DNA of 64,000 nt, taken from assembly GCA_905208635.1 (NCBI GenBank), contig CAJLPX010000012.1, positions 1 through 64,000 on the forward strand, in the 5' to 3' direction. This document shows, one piece after another, positions 49,307-59,123 of this stretch. Made by a program: the position numbers and the translations under genes. This DNA comes from an uncultured Collinsella sp. (lineage in GTDB: Bacteria > Actinomycetota > Coriobacteriia > Coriobacteriales > Coriobacteriaceae). The notes under the pieces were generated by a model that searched no databases, had not been told where the DNA came from, and saw only the letters and a list, made by a program, of their open reading frames with translations. Numbering within the stretch: the first letter of the stretch is position 1; the number at the start of each line of letters is the position of its first letter.

Positions 49307-50620
49307 CTACAGGCGCTCGCGAACCGCCTCGACGACGTTGGCCAGATCGGCAAGGACCTCTTCATGGCTCTCCATGTCGCGCACCTTGACCTTGCCGGCG
49401 GCAAGCTCGTCGCCACCCAGGACCAAAATGAGCTTGGCGCCAACCTTGTCGGCCTGCTTAAACTGAGCTTTGAGCGAACGACCCTGGTAGTCGGCCTCGG
49501 TCACGATGCCAGCGGCGCGAAGCTCCTGCGTGATGGCAAAGACGTTCTGGCGCAGCTCCTTGCCGGCGTTGGCGACGTAGACGCACGGGGCCTCCTCGGC
49601 ACCCAAGTCGTTACCAAAGGCCTGCAGGGCCAGCAGGGCGCGCTCAAAACCGACAGCGAAGCCGACGCCCGCCGTGGGCTTGCCACCCTCGAGCTCGACC
49701 AGACCGTCATAGCGACCGCCGCCACCAATGGAGCCGACACCGGCGCCGGGAGCCTCGACCTCAAAGACGGTACGGGTGTAGTAGTCCAGACCACGCACCA
49801 GTGTGGGATCCTCGACATACTCGATACCGGCGGCATCCAGATAGCGCTTGACCTGCTCGTAGTGCTCGCGGCACTCGTCGCACAGGTTGTCGCCCATCAG
49901 CGGCGCGTCGGCCATGATCTCGCGGCAGTGGTCGTTCTTGCAGTCGAAGGCACGCAGCGGGTTGAGCTCGGCGCGCTCGCGGCACTCGTCACACATCTCG
50001 TCAGCGCGATCGAGGATAAACTGCTTGACCTGCTCGCGGTAAGCCGGACGGCACTGAGCGTCGCCCATCGAGTTAATGAGCAGACGGAGCTTGGAAAGAT
50101 CGAAGCCCAGGCGCTTGTAAAACTCCATGAGCATGATGATGCACTCGGCGTCTGCCGCCGGATCGGGAGCGCCGAGCCACTCGATACCCACCTGGTGGAA
50201 CTGACGCAGGCGGCCCTTCTGGGGACGCTCGCCGCGGAACATGGCCTCGGCGTAGTAAGCCTTAAACGGCGTGGAGCCCTGGGGCACCAGGTTGTTCTCC
50301 ACGACTGCGCGCACCACACCGGCCGTGCCCTCGGGACGAAGCGCCAGGCGCTGCTTGGGCTTGAGTTTTGTGTCGGTGCCCTCGGTAAAGACGCGCTCCA
50401 GGTTGGCGCCGCTAAAGACGCGGAACATCTCCTTGCGCACGACGTCGGTCGACTGGCCGATGCCGTGGACAAAGACGTCCACCTGCTCGATCGCGGGCGT
50501 CTCGATGGGTTTAAAACCAAACGGCTCGAACACGCCGGCAGCGATCTGCTGCATCTTTTGCCAAGCGCGCATCTCGGCGCCGATAAGGTCGCGGGTTCCC
50601 TCCGCCTTCTGTGCCTGCAT
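49307..50620 (-). CDS. hisS: Histidyl-tRNA synthetase
   Basis: This 437-residue class II synthetase has motif 1 GTRDLIGAEMRAWQKMQ at the N-terminus, motif 2 in LRPEGTAGVVRAVVENN near 95, the histidine-specific VRGLDYYTRTVFE near 275 and motif 3 VGFAVGFERALLAL near 325, followed by the anticodon-binding domain. Length is normal. The ATG at 50620 follows AAAGGTG; the longest frame would add a TTG and one Pro codon. It is separated from the next upstream gene remnant by a long palindrome. Confidence 0.96.
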   Translation of the reverse strand: MQAQKAEGTRDLIGAEMRAWQKMQQIAAGVFEPFGFKPIETPAIEQVDVFVHGIGQSTDVVRKEMFRVFSGANLERVFTEGTDTKLKPKQRLALRPEGTAGVVRAVVENNLVPQGSTPFKAYYAEAMFRGERPQKGRLRQFHQVGIEWLGAPDPAADAECIIMLMEFYKRLGFDLSKLRLLINSMGDAQCRPAYREQVKQFILDRADEMCDECRERAELNPLRAFDCKNDHCREIMADAPLMGDNLCDECREHYEQVKRYLDAAGIEYVEDPTLVRGLDYYTRTVFEVEAPGAGVGSIGGGGRYDGLVELEGGKPTAGVGFAVGFERALLALQAFGNDLGAEEAPCVYVANAGKELRQNVFAITQELRAAGIVTEADYQGRSLKAQFKQADKVGAKLILVLGGDELAAGKVKVRDMESHEEVLADLANVVEAVRERL

Positions 50621-50685
50621 GGGCAAACACCTTTCTTTTGTATCGCGTCATAGGTAGTGGACATTATACGGCACAAACACAAACA

Positions 50686-50745
50686 GCGGCGGCGCGTCTG
50701 ACCGAACGAGGGTGTGGGGACTCGTTCGGCCAGACACGCCGCCGC
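50686..50745. repeat. 25-bp inverted repeat between hisS and the MFS remnant
   Basis: Arms 50686-50710 and 50721-50745 are complementary at 23 of 25 positions with a 10-nt loop. The two differences are transitions, which would leave G-U pairs in one RNA strand. There is no T-run. It lies upstream of hisS and downstream of the broken transporter. Confidence 0.75.
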
Positions 50746-50791
50746 GGTAGCCACGGACGAAGCGGACAAGCGGCAATGCGCTTTGGCCTAT

Positions 50792-51200
50792 CTACTCCCC
50801 CGCCACGCTTGCGCGCAGCTTGGCGGCGATGGGCTCGGATGCCAGCAGGAACACGAGCATGACCACGGAGCACGCCAGGCACACGATCCAGGTGCTCGCA
50901 AAGGAGCCCGTGGCATCGAACAGCACGCCCGAGACGATAGCGCCCACGGTGCCACCGACCATCTCGAGCGAGGTAATGGTGCCCGTGACCTTGCCCAGGT
51001 CGGCCATGCCAAACTGCTTAGACGCAGCGATTGTGGGCGTTGGAGATGTTGTACTGCGCAAGGGAAATGCCCAGGTCGCTGACGATCAACGGCTGGAACA
51101 GGCTCATGCAGTTGACGAAAATCGTGTAGCACGTGGCCACGATCACGAAGCCAGAGGCCACCACGAGCCAGCCGGGGAAGAACTTACGCTGCTGGGACAT
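50792..51200 (-). pseudogene. MFS transporter remnant with a large internal deletion
   Basis: Two pieces of one MFS protein remain. The first 52 residues from ATG at 51200 (KFFPGWLVVASGFVIVATCY, then FQPLIVSDLGISLAQYNIS) are a normal first transmembrane region, but the frame ends at 51018. In another frame, 50792 to about 51035 encodes only a C-terminal end (ADLGKVTGTITSLEMVGG, then SGVLFDATGSFASTWIVCLACSVVMLVFLL). About 280 residues in between are missing, with the join near 51036. The family resembles oxalate/formate-type MFS antiporters. It should be inactive. Confidence 0.8.
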
Positions 51201-51240
51201 GCTGCTCCTTATTTAACAAACGAATAGCCGGCGCCGGGCG

Positions 51241-51288
51241 CCGGTAGTGCCCAAGATTGCCTTGAAAGACAAGGTTGGGTGCTACCGG
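51241..51288 (-). terminator. Nested hairpin at the end of the M20 peptidase gene
   Basis: CCGGTAGTGCCCAA at 51241-51254 pairs with TTGGGTGCTACCGG at 51275-51288 with two mismatches, enclosing CCTTG-AAAGA-CAAGG at 51260-51274. The right arm includes the M20 stop codon. It probably ends that transcript. Confidence 0.65.
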
Positions 51289-52580
51289 TGGTCGGCGATA
51301 TAGCCCAAAGCGACGGCGGTATAGGCCGCGGCACCGAGCGGCAGTTCGGCATCGTTAAAACGCGCCTTGGGATGATGCTGAGCAAAATGCTCGTCCGTAT
51401 CAGTCACGGCAGCGCCCACGGTAAAGTACGCACTCGGGATCTCGCTCGAGATCAACGCGAAGTCCTCGCTCGCCATGGCGTGGAACAGCGGCAGGAAGGC
51501 GGACTTGGGCAGCACCGCGCCCACGTAGCCAAGCGACGCCTGCGTCATATCGTCATCGAGTACGAGCGGGGGAACATCCGAGAGCGTCTCAATAGTCGCC
51601 GGCGTACGATAGGTCGTGGCAACGCCTTTGACGACCTCCGCGATGCGGGCCTTGAGGTGCTCCATGAGCTCGACATCGAAGCCACGCAGCGTTCCCTCGA
51701 GCACACAAGTATCAGGGATGACATTTGCGGCCTGGCCGCCGGCGAACTTGCCAACGGTAAGCGCGACCTCCTTGGCCGCCGGCACTTCGCGAGCGATAAG
51801 CTCCTGAAGTGCCAGATGCACGTGCACACCCGCCGTAATGGGGTCGATGCAGATCTCGGGGCTCGAGCCATGACCGCCCTTGCCCTGCAGCGTGATGCGG
51901 AAACCGTACACGCCCGAGAGCGCCGGACTGCCGTAAAGCACCAGGCCAAGCGGCGACTGGCTATTGACATGCATGGCAAAGGCGACCTGAGGGCGCGGGT
52001 TCTGCAGCAGACCGTCGGCGATGGCGGCGCGGGCACCCTCAAAGGTTTCCTCGCCCGGCTGGAACAGCAGCTTAACCGTGGCGTTGGCATCAACAAGCTC
52101 AGTCTCGCGCGCTTTGAGCATACGAGCCGCACCAAGCAGCGCCGTCGCGTGCATATCGTGACCGCAAGCATGCATGCAGCCGTTGACAGAGGCAAAAGAC
52201 TCGCCCGACTCTTCCGCGACGGGAAGGGCATCCATGTCACCGCGCAGCATGATGACCGTGCCGGCCTGATCGTCCGTGCACGTACCGTTGCCCTGGGCCG
52301 CCACGGCCGCACCGGCACCGATGAGGCCCACAACACAGGAGCCGTCGACGAGCGTGGCAAACGGGATGTCCATCTCGGTCAGGCGCGCTTGGATATACGC
52401 AGAGGTCTGTGGGAGGCTATTACCCAGCTCGGGCATCTGGTGGAGATCGTGTCGCCACGCAGCGAGCTCGTCTGCAAAAGCCTGAGCTTCTGCAACAAGA
52501 CCGTCACCGATAGCGGTCTGCGCCGCGGCGGTGGCCTTGGGCGCTGATTGCGGTTGAAGATCGAACAAAGCTGGTGCCAT
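51282..52580 (-). CDS. M20-family amidohydrolase/peptidase
   Basis: This 432-residue metalloenzyme belongs to the M20D aminoacylase/hippurate-hydrolase group. Metal ligands are visible in GDMDALPV, CGHDMHATALLGAARML near residue 150 and the catalytic Glu pair in FQPGEETFEGA near 190; the dimerisation domain follows from about 215, and the last ligand His is in MASEDFALI...HHP. It cleaves N-acyl amino acids or short amides in the cytoplasm; the exact substrate is unknown. The start at 52580 follows GGAGGGC; the longer frame adds 18 codons without a site. It is a single gene after a DMT transporter. Confidence 0.9.
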   Translation of the reverse strand: MAPALFDLQPQSAPKATAAAQTAIGDGLVAEAQAFADELAAWRHDLHQMPELGNSLPQTSAYIQARLTEMDIPFATLVDGSCVVGLIGAGAAVAAQGNGTCTDDQAGTVIMLRGDMDALPVAEESGESFASVNGCMHACGHDMHATALLGAARMLKARETELVDANATVKLLFQPGEETFEGARAAIADGLLQNPRPQVAFAMHVNSQSPLGLVLYGSPALSGVYGFRITLQGKGGHGSSPEICIDPITAGVHVHLALQELIAREVPAAKEVALTVGKFAGGQAANVIPDTCVLEGTLRGFDVELMEHLKARIAEVVKGVATTYRTPATIETLSDVPPLVLDDDMTQASLGYVGAVLPKSAFLPLFHAMASEDFALISSEIPSAYFTVGAAVTDTDEHFAQHHPKARFNDAELPLGAAAYTAVALGYIADHR

Positions 52581-52657
52581 AGATGCCCTCCAGTATCGTT
52601 TTTGCAGCAAGCACTTTGATAGCGTAAAGTGCAAGGTACTACTTTAAGGGCGAGGCA

Positions 52658-52685
52658 TAAAAAATGCCGCCCCGGGAGGGCGGCG
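52658..52685 (-). terminator. Terminator after the DMT transporter
   Basis: GCCGCCC at 52666-52672 pairs with GGGCGGC at 52678-52684 and the minus strand continues with a six-base T-run. It starts 12 bp after the stop. Confidence 0.85.
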
Positions 52686-52696
52686 CAACAAGTTGT

Positions 52697-53680
52697 TTAC
52701 AATTGCGGGCGCGGCTTTCGACGCAAAAAATCGAAGTGAGTCTCGCTCAAGATAATCGACAGGAAGATGAGCGCGAAGCCGGCGAGCAGGCGCGAGGTGA
52801 GCGCCTCCCCCATCAGCAGCACCGAAAACAACACGCCCGAAGGGGACTCCATCGAAAGGAGCAGCGAGCCCGTCGAGGCCGGGACATGCGCCAGGCCGAC
52901 GTTTTGGATGAGCAGAGCCGCGCATGTGCAACCCACCGAGAGAAACGCCATCGCACTGATAAAGCTCGGCGTCCACACGGACAGAGGCGCTTGGGTCTCG
53001 AATAGCAGCGACGTTGCCAGGCTCAGCACGCCGTTGCCCACAAACATCCAAAACGTGATGACGTTGATGTCCATTTTGCGACCGTACTTGGCAGTCACCG
53101 CCATCTGGATGGCGAAAAAGGCCGCACCCGCCAGCGTAATGACGTCACCAATGTTGAATTCAACGCTATCGAGTGCGACGAGGCCAATGCCCGCTAGGCA
53201 CAGCAGCGCGGCACCCAAGTTGTAGCGCGTGAGCTTTTCGCCGCTCAGGAAATAGCTCGCGAACGGCACAAGGATGCAATACGTGCCCGTCAAAAAAGCA
53301 TTCTTGCCCGCCGTAGTATGTGCCAGACCGACCGTCTGCAGCGCATAGGCCGCCCACATGAGCACGCCCATACTCAGGCCAACGATCAGGTTGCGAGCGT
53401 TGAGGTGCGCGATGATGCGCTTGTGGAAGACGGCAAACATGACCAACGCTGCGGGCAGAAAACGTACATAGAGCAGCGCGAACACCGGAATGGTGCCGAG
53501 TGCGTCCTTCATAGTGGTAAAGGAGTAGCCCCAGATGACCGCCACCGAAAGGAGCAGAACCTTCCAGAACAACGGCGAACGAGCACCGGCACCACGGGAG
53601 GTGCCGCCCGCACCCAGGTCCTCGCGAGCAACAGGGCTATCGGGCATGTTTTCAATTTCGTTGGCAGCGTATTGGGCCAT
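52697..53680 (-). CDS. DMT-superfamily EamA transporter
   Basis: This 327-residue protein has about ten transmembrane helices in two EamA repeats (VIWGYSFTTMKDALG near 50 and the second after residue 185). The polar N-terminal tail of about 35 residues is unusually long for the family. EamA proteins export amino acids or metabolites. The start at 53680 follows GAGGATG. It lies upstream of the M20 peptidase on the same strand with a terminator between; a link to amino acid release is possible but not shown. Confidence 0.88.
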   Translation of the reverse strand: MAQYAANEIENMPDSPVAREDLGAGGTSRGAGARSPLFWKVLLLSVAVIWGYSFTTMKDALGTIPVFALLYVRFLPAALVMFAVFHKRIIAHLNARNLIVGLSMGVLMWAAYALQTVGLAHTTAGKNAFLTGTYCILVPFASYFLSGEKLTRYNLGAALLCLAGIGLVALDSVEFNIGDVITLAGAAFFAIQMAVTAKYGRKMDINVITFWMFVGNGVLSLATSLLFETQAPLSVWTPSFISAMAFLSVGCTCAALLIQNVGLAHVPASTGSLLLSMESPSGVLFSVLLMGEALTSRLLAGFALIFLSIILSETHFDFLRRKPRPQL

Positions 53681-53880
53681 GGAACATCCTCACACTCAAA
53701 CTGGGCGTGGTGTCCGCACGCGTATGGCTGCGTGCCGCCTCATGGTCAAATAAAAACGGGACGCGCCGGACCCCCGGCACGCCCCGCTACTGTAGCAACA
53801 ACCAGCGTTGCACCGCAATCCAGCCCACTAAAGCGTCAGCAAAGTGAACCTCGATGTTTTGTCAATGTCACGCTGTTGCA

Positions 53881-56070
53881 CTAAATAAGCTTCGTGCTTT
53901 CAAGCTTTTCGATAATCCAGTCGTTGGCCTTGATGACCGGGCGGCGGAAGACGACGCCCAGGCCCAGCGACGGAATCAGGTAGCTCGCCAAGATACCCAG
54001 CTCAATCCAGTACTCCATATGGTAGGCGCCAGCCATGGCGGCATGCATGGCGTTGATGCCGTGGGTGAACGGCAGGAACGGATAGATCGCCTGGAACACA
54101 GGGCCGGTCATCTCGATGGGAAACGTACCGCCCGAACCGCCGACCTGCATAACCAACAGCACGACGGCGAGCGCCTTGCCGATATCGCCAAACGAAACCG
54201 TAAGCGTGTAGACGATATTGGAGAACACGAGACTCGCGACCCAACCCGCCAGCACAAATTGCAGCGGGTTGTCGCACTGAATGCCAAAGAACAGGATGTC
54301 GCCCGCGCACACGAGTGTCGCCTGCAGCAGGGCCAGACCTCCAAAGAACAGGTAGCGGCCCAGGTAGATCTCGTGCAGGCGCACGGGGATCAGCTCGTTG
54401 ATGAGCTCATCGTCAACCGAGACCTTCATCATGGCCGCCAGTACAATCGAGCCCACCCACAGCGACAGAATCGTGTAGAACGGTGCCATGGCCGAACCGT
54501 AGTTGCGGATCGGATAGACCGGTTTGCGGTCGAGCGCGACGGGGCCGGAAAGCGACACGGCGAGGCCCTCGGGGTCGTTGCCAATCATTGTCTTAATCAT
54601 GGCCAGGTCACCCGACATCAGAGCGCTATCAAGCTCGTCCTTAAAAGCGCTGATCTTGTCCGACGCCTCGCCCAACTGATCAGAAGCCTTGTTGACCAGC
54701 GTCGCAGCCTTGGAGAGGCCCTTTGCGAGCGAGCCAGAGGCGTCGGTCAGACCGCTCACAGCGCTATCCAAGTCACCCGAGATACCGTTCAGGGAATCCA
54801 GAACGCCCGAAATGGTCTTCTTGAGCTCCTTGGCCTTAACCGAGAACGTGGAATCGTAGTCGGACTTGGCTCCCGAGATACCCGCCTTGGCATCGGCGAT
54901 GGCCTGGTCGACCTCGGCACGCGAGTTGTTGACCTCCGCCATGCCGTCCGAAAGGGACTTTGCGGTCGCCGTCAGGTCCTTCGCATTGTTGCGGTACTCC
55001 ACGGCAATTCTGCCCAGCGACGTCGCAGCGGACTCGAGACCGTCTTTGAGCTTGTCATCACTCACCTGGTCGGCAAGGTTGCGGAGCTGATCGGCCATCG
55101 CATCGATATCGTCAGCACGCGTATTGAGCGCCGCTGCGGCTTCGTTGAGCTGAGACACCGTAAGGTAAACATGCTGATTCGCGGCATCGAATGCCTTCGC
55201 AAGCTCGGCGGACACGTTGTCGAACGAGCCCGCGCTTCCGTCAATCGCCGCGTCAACGGCATCGTTGGCGGCCTTGAGCGCTTCCTTGGAATCATTGATG
55301 CCGCTCTTGGCGTGCTCCATCAGCTGCTTCGTCGACTCATCAACGGTGCCCGTCTGCTTGAGCATGCCGCCCGCCGATGTCAGTGAATCGGACGTGGAGC
55401 TCAAAATGCCCGCGAGCGACGTCGCACTCGCCTGAACGTCCTGCAGGTCCTCGACCGAATCGCCCAGCGTCGAGGACAGATTGGCGATAAAGTTGCTCAC
55501 CTGGTCGGTACTCATATAGTCGAGCAGGCTGGACACGGTCTTAAGGCCGATGGTCGTGATGGTCTTGGTAAAGGTCTCGTTGACCTGACTCTGGACGGCG
55601 CTCGAGCCCTTTTCAGTCACGATCTGTGCGATGGCGTTAGCCTTCTGGTTCTCGTAGAACTCGATATCGGCGTGCTTCACCTCGGTCGAGAAAAGCGTCA
55701 TCATGTCGGCGCTAAACGTTTTAGGGATAACGACGGCAGCGTAGTACGCGCCCGACTTGACGCCATCGATGGCCTTATCGCGATCGTTGAGCACAACCCA
55801 GTCGAAGTTCTCGTTGCCGCGCAGGGTGGCGGTTACGTTTTCGCCCACGTTGACCTCGACGGGAATCAGATCGCTCTCGTAACCCTCATCAGTGTTGACC
55901 ACGGCGATCTTAAGGTTGCCGGTGTTGCCGTACGGATCCCAGCTTCCGGCGATGTTAAACCATGCATAGAGACATGGCACGATGATCAGGCCCATCACGA
56001 CGACCATGCCGATCACGGAGCGAGACACGTTTTGGACATCGCGCTTAAACAGGTGCAGGATGTTTTTCAT
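53881..56070 (-). CDS. YhgE/Pip-domain membrane protein, downstream copy
   Basis: This 729-residue protein has one N-terminal transmembrane helix (VVVMGLIIVPCLYAWFNI) with the family motif SWDPYGNTGNLKIAVVN, a long helical extracellular region rich in Ser, Ala and Asp, and a C-terminal block of five to six helices with a GGSGGTFPIEM motif. This is the YhgE/Pip layout shared with EsaA of type VII secretion systems and with phage infection protein. Function is unclear; export or cell envelope roles are proposed for the family. It starts directly at the stop codon of the upstream paralogue with AAGGAGG, so the two are made together. Confidence 0.87.
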   Translation of the reverse strand: MKNILHLFKRDVQNVSRSVIGMVVVMGLIIVPCLYAWFNIAGSWDPYGNTGNLKIAVVNTDEGYESDLIPVEVNVGENVTATLRGNENFDWVVLNDRDKAIDGVKSGAYYAAVVIPKTFSADMMTLFSTEVKHADIEFYENQKANAIAQIVTEKGSSAVQSQVNETFTKTITTIGLKTVSSLLDYMSTDQVSNFIANLSSTLGDSVEDLQDVQASATSLAGILSSTSDSLTSAGGMLKQTGTVDESTKQLMEHAKSGINDSKEALKAANDAVDAAIDGSAGSFDNVSAELAKAFDAANQHVYLTVSQLNEAAAALNTRADDIDAMADQLRNLADQVSDDKLKDGLESAATSLGRIAVEYRNNAKDLTATAKSLSDGMAEVNNSRAEVDQAIADAKAGISGAKSDYDSTFSVKAKELKKTISGVLDSLNGISGDLDSAVSGLTDASGSLAKGLSKAATLVNKASDQLGEASDKISAFKDELDSALMSGDLAMIKTMIGNDPEGLAVSLSGPVALDRKPVYPIRNYGSAMAPFYTILSLWVGSIVLAAMMKVSVDDELINELIPVRLHEIYLGRYLFFGGLALLQATLVCAGDILFFGIQCDNPLQFVLAGWVASLVFSNIVYTLTVSFGDIGKALAVVLLVMQVGGSGGTFPIEMTGPVFQAIYPFLPFTHGINAMHAAMAGAYHMEYWIELGILASYLIPSLGLGVVFRRPVIKANDWIIEKLESTKLI

Positions 56071-58860
56071 TTATGCCTCACCTCCTTTAGAGTGCTTGCC
56101 AAGCGAGGTGGTGTCCCCGTCGTTTCCGTTTACGTTGTCAGCGCCGTCGGCATCTTGAGCCTTACGATGCGCACCGATATGCGACAGACGGCTCGTAGGC
56201 TGTTCGCCTCCCTTGGCGCCACGCTCGCTGGCGTTGAGACCAAACATGCGACGGGCGGCAGGGATGGCAGCCGTGTGCTCGCGCATCTCGCGGCGAAGGT
56301 CCTCGTCCGAAAGCGCCGAGATACGCATCTGGGTATTGAGGCTCGCACGGATGTATTCGATGTTGATGAGCCAGCCGCAGATGGCGATAACCGAAATGAT
56401 CCAGATAACGAGCAGGATGATCTTGCCGTTATTGTCGATATCGAGCACCGTCGAAAGCACAAAGAGCAGAACCTGCACGCCTACCACGGCGGCAAAACCG
56501 CCCTTGATGTAGTACGGGTAGCGATGCTCAAACGCCACGGCATGATCGAGCAGCTCGCGACGGTACGAATCCGAATCGAGCATGACGCGCATGGCCGTGC
56601 GCAGCGAATAGCGCTGGCGCGGCAGGTCGTTGGACTCGCAGATCATGAGGCCCGTCGTGGAAAGCTGCTTGTCAAAGAGCAGGTTGAGGTTGAGCAGCAG
56701 CGGACGCAGCTGCAAGCCAATAAAGAGTGCGATGGCAAGGAACACGCCCAGGATGCACAGGTTGAACAGGTAGTTGAACGAATACATGCCACCGACGGTC
56801 TCGCGCAGCAGGTTGATGCCATAGGTGAAGGGCAGCAGCGGATGCAGCCATTGGAAGAAGCCGGGCATCATCTCGATGGGATACATGCCCGACGAGCCGG
56901 GGATCTGCACAATGACGAGGATGACGCCAATGGCTTTACCGATATGCTTAAACGTGGTGGACAGCGCATAGATGATGTTGACGTAGGTGAACGAAATAGC
57001 GATGCCGCCCAGTACAAAGAGCAGCGGATTGACGCACTGAACGCCAATGACCAGGTCGCCCACCGTAACGATAATGGCCTGGAACGCGCCCAGGATCACC
57101 AGCAGCAGCCAGCGGCCAAAGTAGCCCTGACGCGCCGTAAAGCTACCGATGCCCTCGCGGTCGACCTCGAGTTTATAGATAGCGATGAGCACATAGCCGC
57201 CTACCCACAGCGCCAGATTGGTGTAGAAGGGCGCGATGCCCGAGCCAAAGCTCTTGACCGGATAGATTGACTTGGACGTCAGCTCAACCGGAGATGCCAT
57301 GAAATCTGCCACGTCATTGACGTCGACGTCCATGAGGTCGGCTAACTCGCCCATAGACTCAGAGGTCTGCAGCGCCGCAATGTCATTGGCGGCGGTCGCG
57401 AGCTTGTCCTGAACCTTGGCAAGGGAGGCGTCGGTTTGGGACAGCGTGGTCTTTGCCTGCTTGAGCGTGGCGTCGAGCTGCGCCAGCGTGCCGCGCGCGC
57501 TCGCTATCGTGGGGGTCATACCCGACACAATGCCGGTCAAATCGCCCGAAACGGCGGCAAAGGAGTCAAGCGCGCTCGAAGCCTTCGGAAGTGCGTTCTG
57601 ACCCAGATCGGTCTGAGCCTGACCGAGGCTAGCCGTACCGGTCTGAATTGCCGCGTTGAGTGCGTTGCTCGCGTTCGAGATTGCCGTAGCGTCGTTTGCC
57701 ATGGCGCTCGACTGTGCAGAAAGGCCATCCTTGATGCTCTGCAGCTTCTGGTTTTGCTCGCGAAGCGAATCGATGGTCGATACAATGCGCGCGTCAATTT
57801 CCTCGGAACCTGTCGACGTGTCATTAACGAGAATCTCCAAGTGCCCGATAACGGCCTTATTGTGATCGATCGTCGCCTGGAGAGACTCGAGCGAGTTGTC
57901 GATGCGGGTGGTCGTAGATGTGACCGTACCCGTTAGCTTGCCAATCGCAGCGTTCGCGGAGGCTGACGTCTTGGTGAGTGCAAGGCTACCTTCCGAGAGT
58001 GCCTTGGAGAGCGAGGTGATAGAGTTGCCCGCCGTGGCGCGAGCCTCGCCCAGCAGGTCGTTGCCCTGGGAGATTGCCTGCGTCAGCGACGGTGCCTGAC
58101 CTTGCAAGCCGGCAAGCGCCGCATCAGCCGAGGCGATAGCGCCACTCGTCTTATCGATGGCGGCATTCATATCGCCAATCGAATCGCGCACCTCACCCAA
58201 GGTGTCGGATGCCTCGGACACCGAACTTGTCAGCGAGTCCTGAGTCTGGGTTGCCTTGTCCTTTAAATCGACACCGGCATCCTTGGCGATACTGGCAACA
58301 GTCTCGCCCACCGTGGAGACAAACTCCGAGTTGATCTGCTCCTCGATGGTGTTGGCACCGGTATCGGTGACCTTGGGCGCAATGGCGCTCTTTTTCTCGT
58401 TGACGTAATAGGTGAGCTTCGGCTGATGGTAATTGCCATCGAGCATCGAGACGAGATTGTCGGAGAAGTTCTTGGGAATCACGATGGCAGCATAGTATTC
58501 GCCACTTTCGACGCCCTCTTTGGCATCTGCCGCCGAGTCGACGAAGGTCCAGCCCAGCTGGTCGTTCTCCTTGAGTTGGTCGACCACCTTATCGCCCGCG
58601 TTGAGCTCGCCCACCAAGTCGTTTTGGGTGCCTTGATCGTTGTTGGCGATGGCGATTTTAATGCCCTGGGTATTTCCGTACGGATCCCAGTTGGCAACGA
58701 TGTTGTACCAGGCATACAGCGAGGGAATGACGCACACGCCCAGGGTAACCACCAGGGCGACGGGGTTCACGATCAATCGCTTGATGTCGCGTTTAAAGAT
58801 TGCAAAGGAGACCTTTGCGTTGGATAGTTTGCTGCCGAGACTCACGCTTGGACCATCCAT
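56071..58860 (-). CDS. YhgE/Pip-domain membrane protein, upstream copy
   Basis: This 929-residue paralogue has the same layout as the next gene: N-terminal helix with VTLGVCVIPSLYAWYNIVANWDPYGN, a coiled-coil-like extracellular domain of about 450 residues with many SLT and AQTDL repeats, and a C-terminal membrane block with GSSGMYPIEMMPGFFQWL. It then adds two further membrane segments and a charged tail rich in Arg and Gly of about 150 residues that the partner lacks. The stop codon is adjacent to the partner's ATG, so the pair may form a heteromer. The start has a weak ribosome binding site. A GTACAGTTGTAC palindrome lies upstream near 58978-58989. Confidence 0.87.
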   Translation of the reverse strand: MDGPSVSLGSKLSNAKVSFAIFKRDIKRLIVNPVALVVTLGVCVIPSLYAWYNIVANWDPYGNTQGIKIAIANNDQGTQNDLVGELNAGDKVVDQLKENDQLGWTFVDSAADAKEGVESGEYYAAIVIPKNFSDNLVSMLDGNYHQPKLTYYVNEKKSAIAPKVTDTGANTIEEQINSEFVSTVGETVASIAKDAGVDLKDKATQTQDSLTSSVSEASDTLGEVRDSIGDMNAAIDKTSGAIASADAALAGLQGQAPSLTQAISQGNDLLGEARATAGNSITSLSKALSEGSLALTKTSASANAAIGKLTGTVTSTTTRIDNSLESLQATIDHNKAVIGHLEILVNDTSTGSEEIDARIVSTIDSLREQNQKLQSIKDGLSAQSSAMANDATAISNASNALNAAIQTGTASLGQAQTDLGQNALPKASSALDSFAAVSGDLTGIVSGMTPTIASARGTLAQLDATLKQAKTTLSQTDASLAKVQDKLATAANDIAALQTSESMGELADLMDVDVNDVADFMASPVELTSKSIYPVKSFGSGIAPFYTNLALWVGGYVLIAIYKLEVDREGIGSFTARQGYFGRWLLLVILGAFQAIIVTVGDLVIGVQCVNPLLFVLGGIAISFTYVNIIYALSTTFKHIGKAIGVILVIVQIPGSSGMYPIEMMPGFFQWLHPLLPFTYGINLLRETVGGMYSFNYLFNLCILGVFLAIALFIGLQLRPLLLNLNLLFDKQLSTTGLMICESNDLPRQRYSLRTAMRVMLDSDSYRRELLDHAVAFEHRYPYYIKGGFAAVVGVQVLLFVLSTVLDIDNNGKIILLVIWIISVIAICGWLINIEYIRASLNTQMRISALSDEDLRREMREHTAAIPAARRMFGLNASERGAKGGEQPTSRLSHIGAHRKAQDADGADNVNGNDGDTTSLGKHSKGGEA

Positions 58861-59054
58861 CCTGTCGTTGAATCAAATCGTACTATCAAAAACCATTGTA
58901 CGTAGGCGCTTTAGCGTCTCAGCGCACAATGGTATCGAGTTTTGCGGGTAGCAATATACTACGAAGACGAATTAACGTACAGTTGTACAGTATCTTTAAT
59001 TTTAGCAGGTCACAAAACCACAACCCGCACAAATCAGCAATCCGAATAGTCCTC

Positions 59055-59094
59055 GGGGACGTTCTTGAATGACCAGTCGTTTAAGAGCGTCCCC
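59055..59094. repeat. GGGGACGTTCTT inverted repeat
   Basis: GGGGACGTTCTT at 59055-59066 pairs with AAGAGCGTCCCC at 59083-59094 with one mismatch. Similar GTCCCC and GGACGT pieces recur near 61449-61485 downstream of the GNAT gene. It lies between the yhgE pair and htpG. Confidence 0.5.
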
Positions 59095-59123
59095 AATGAC
59101 TACTTTGGACCACGAAGGCGCCG

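Noticed and set aside
52644..53051. Minus-strand 135-codon frame overlapping the DMT transporter
   Set aside because: It is a frame-shifted shadow of the EamA gene without membrane character.
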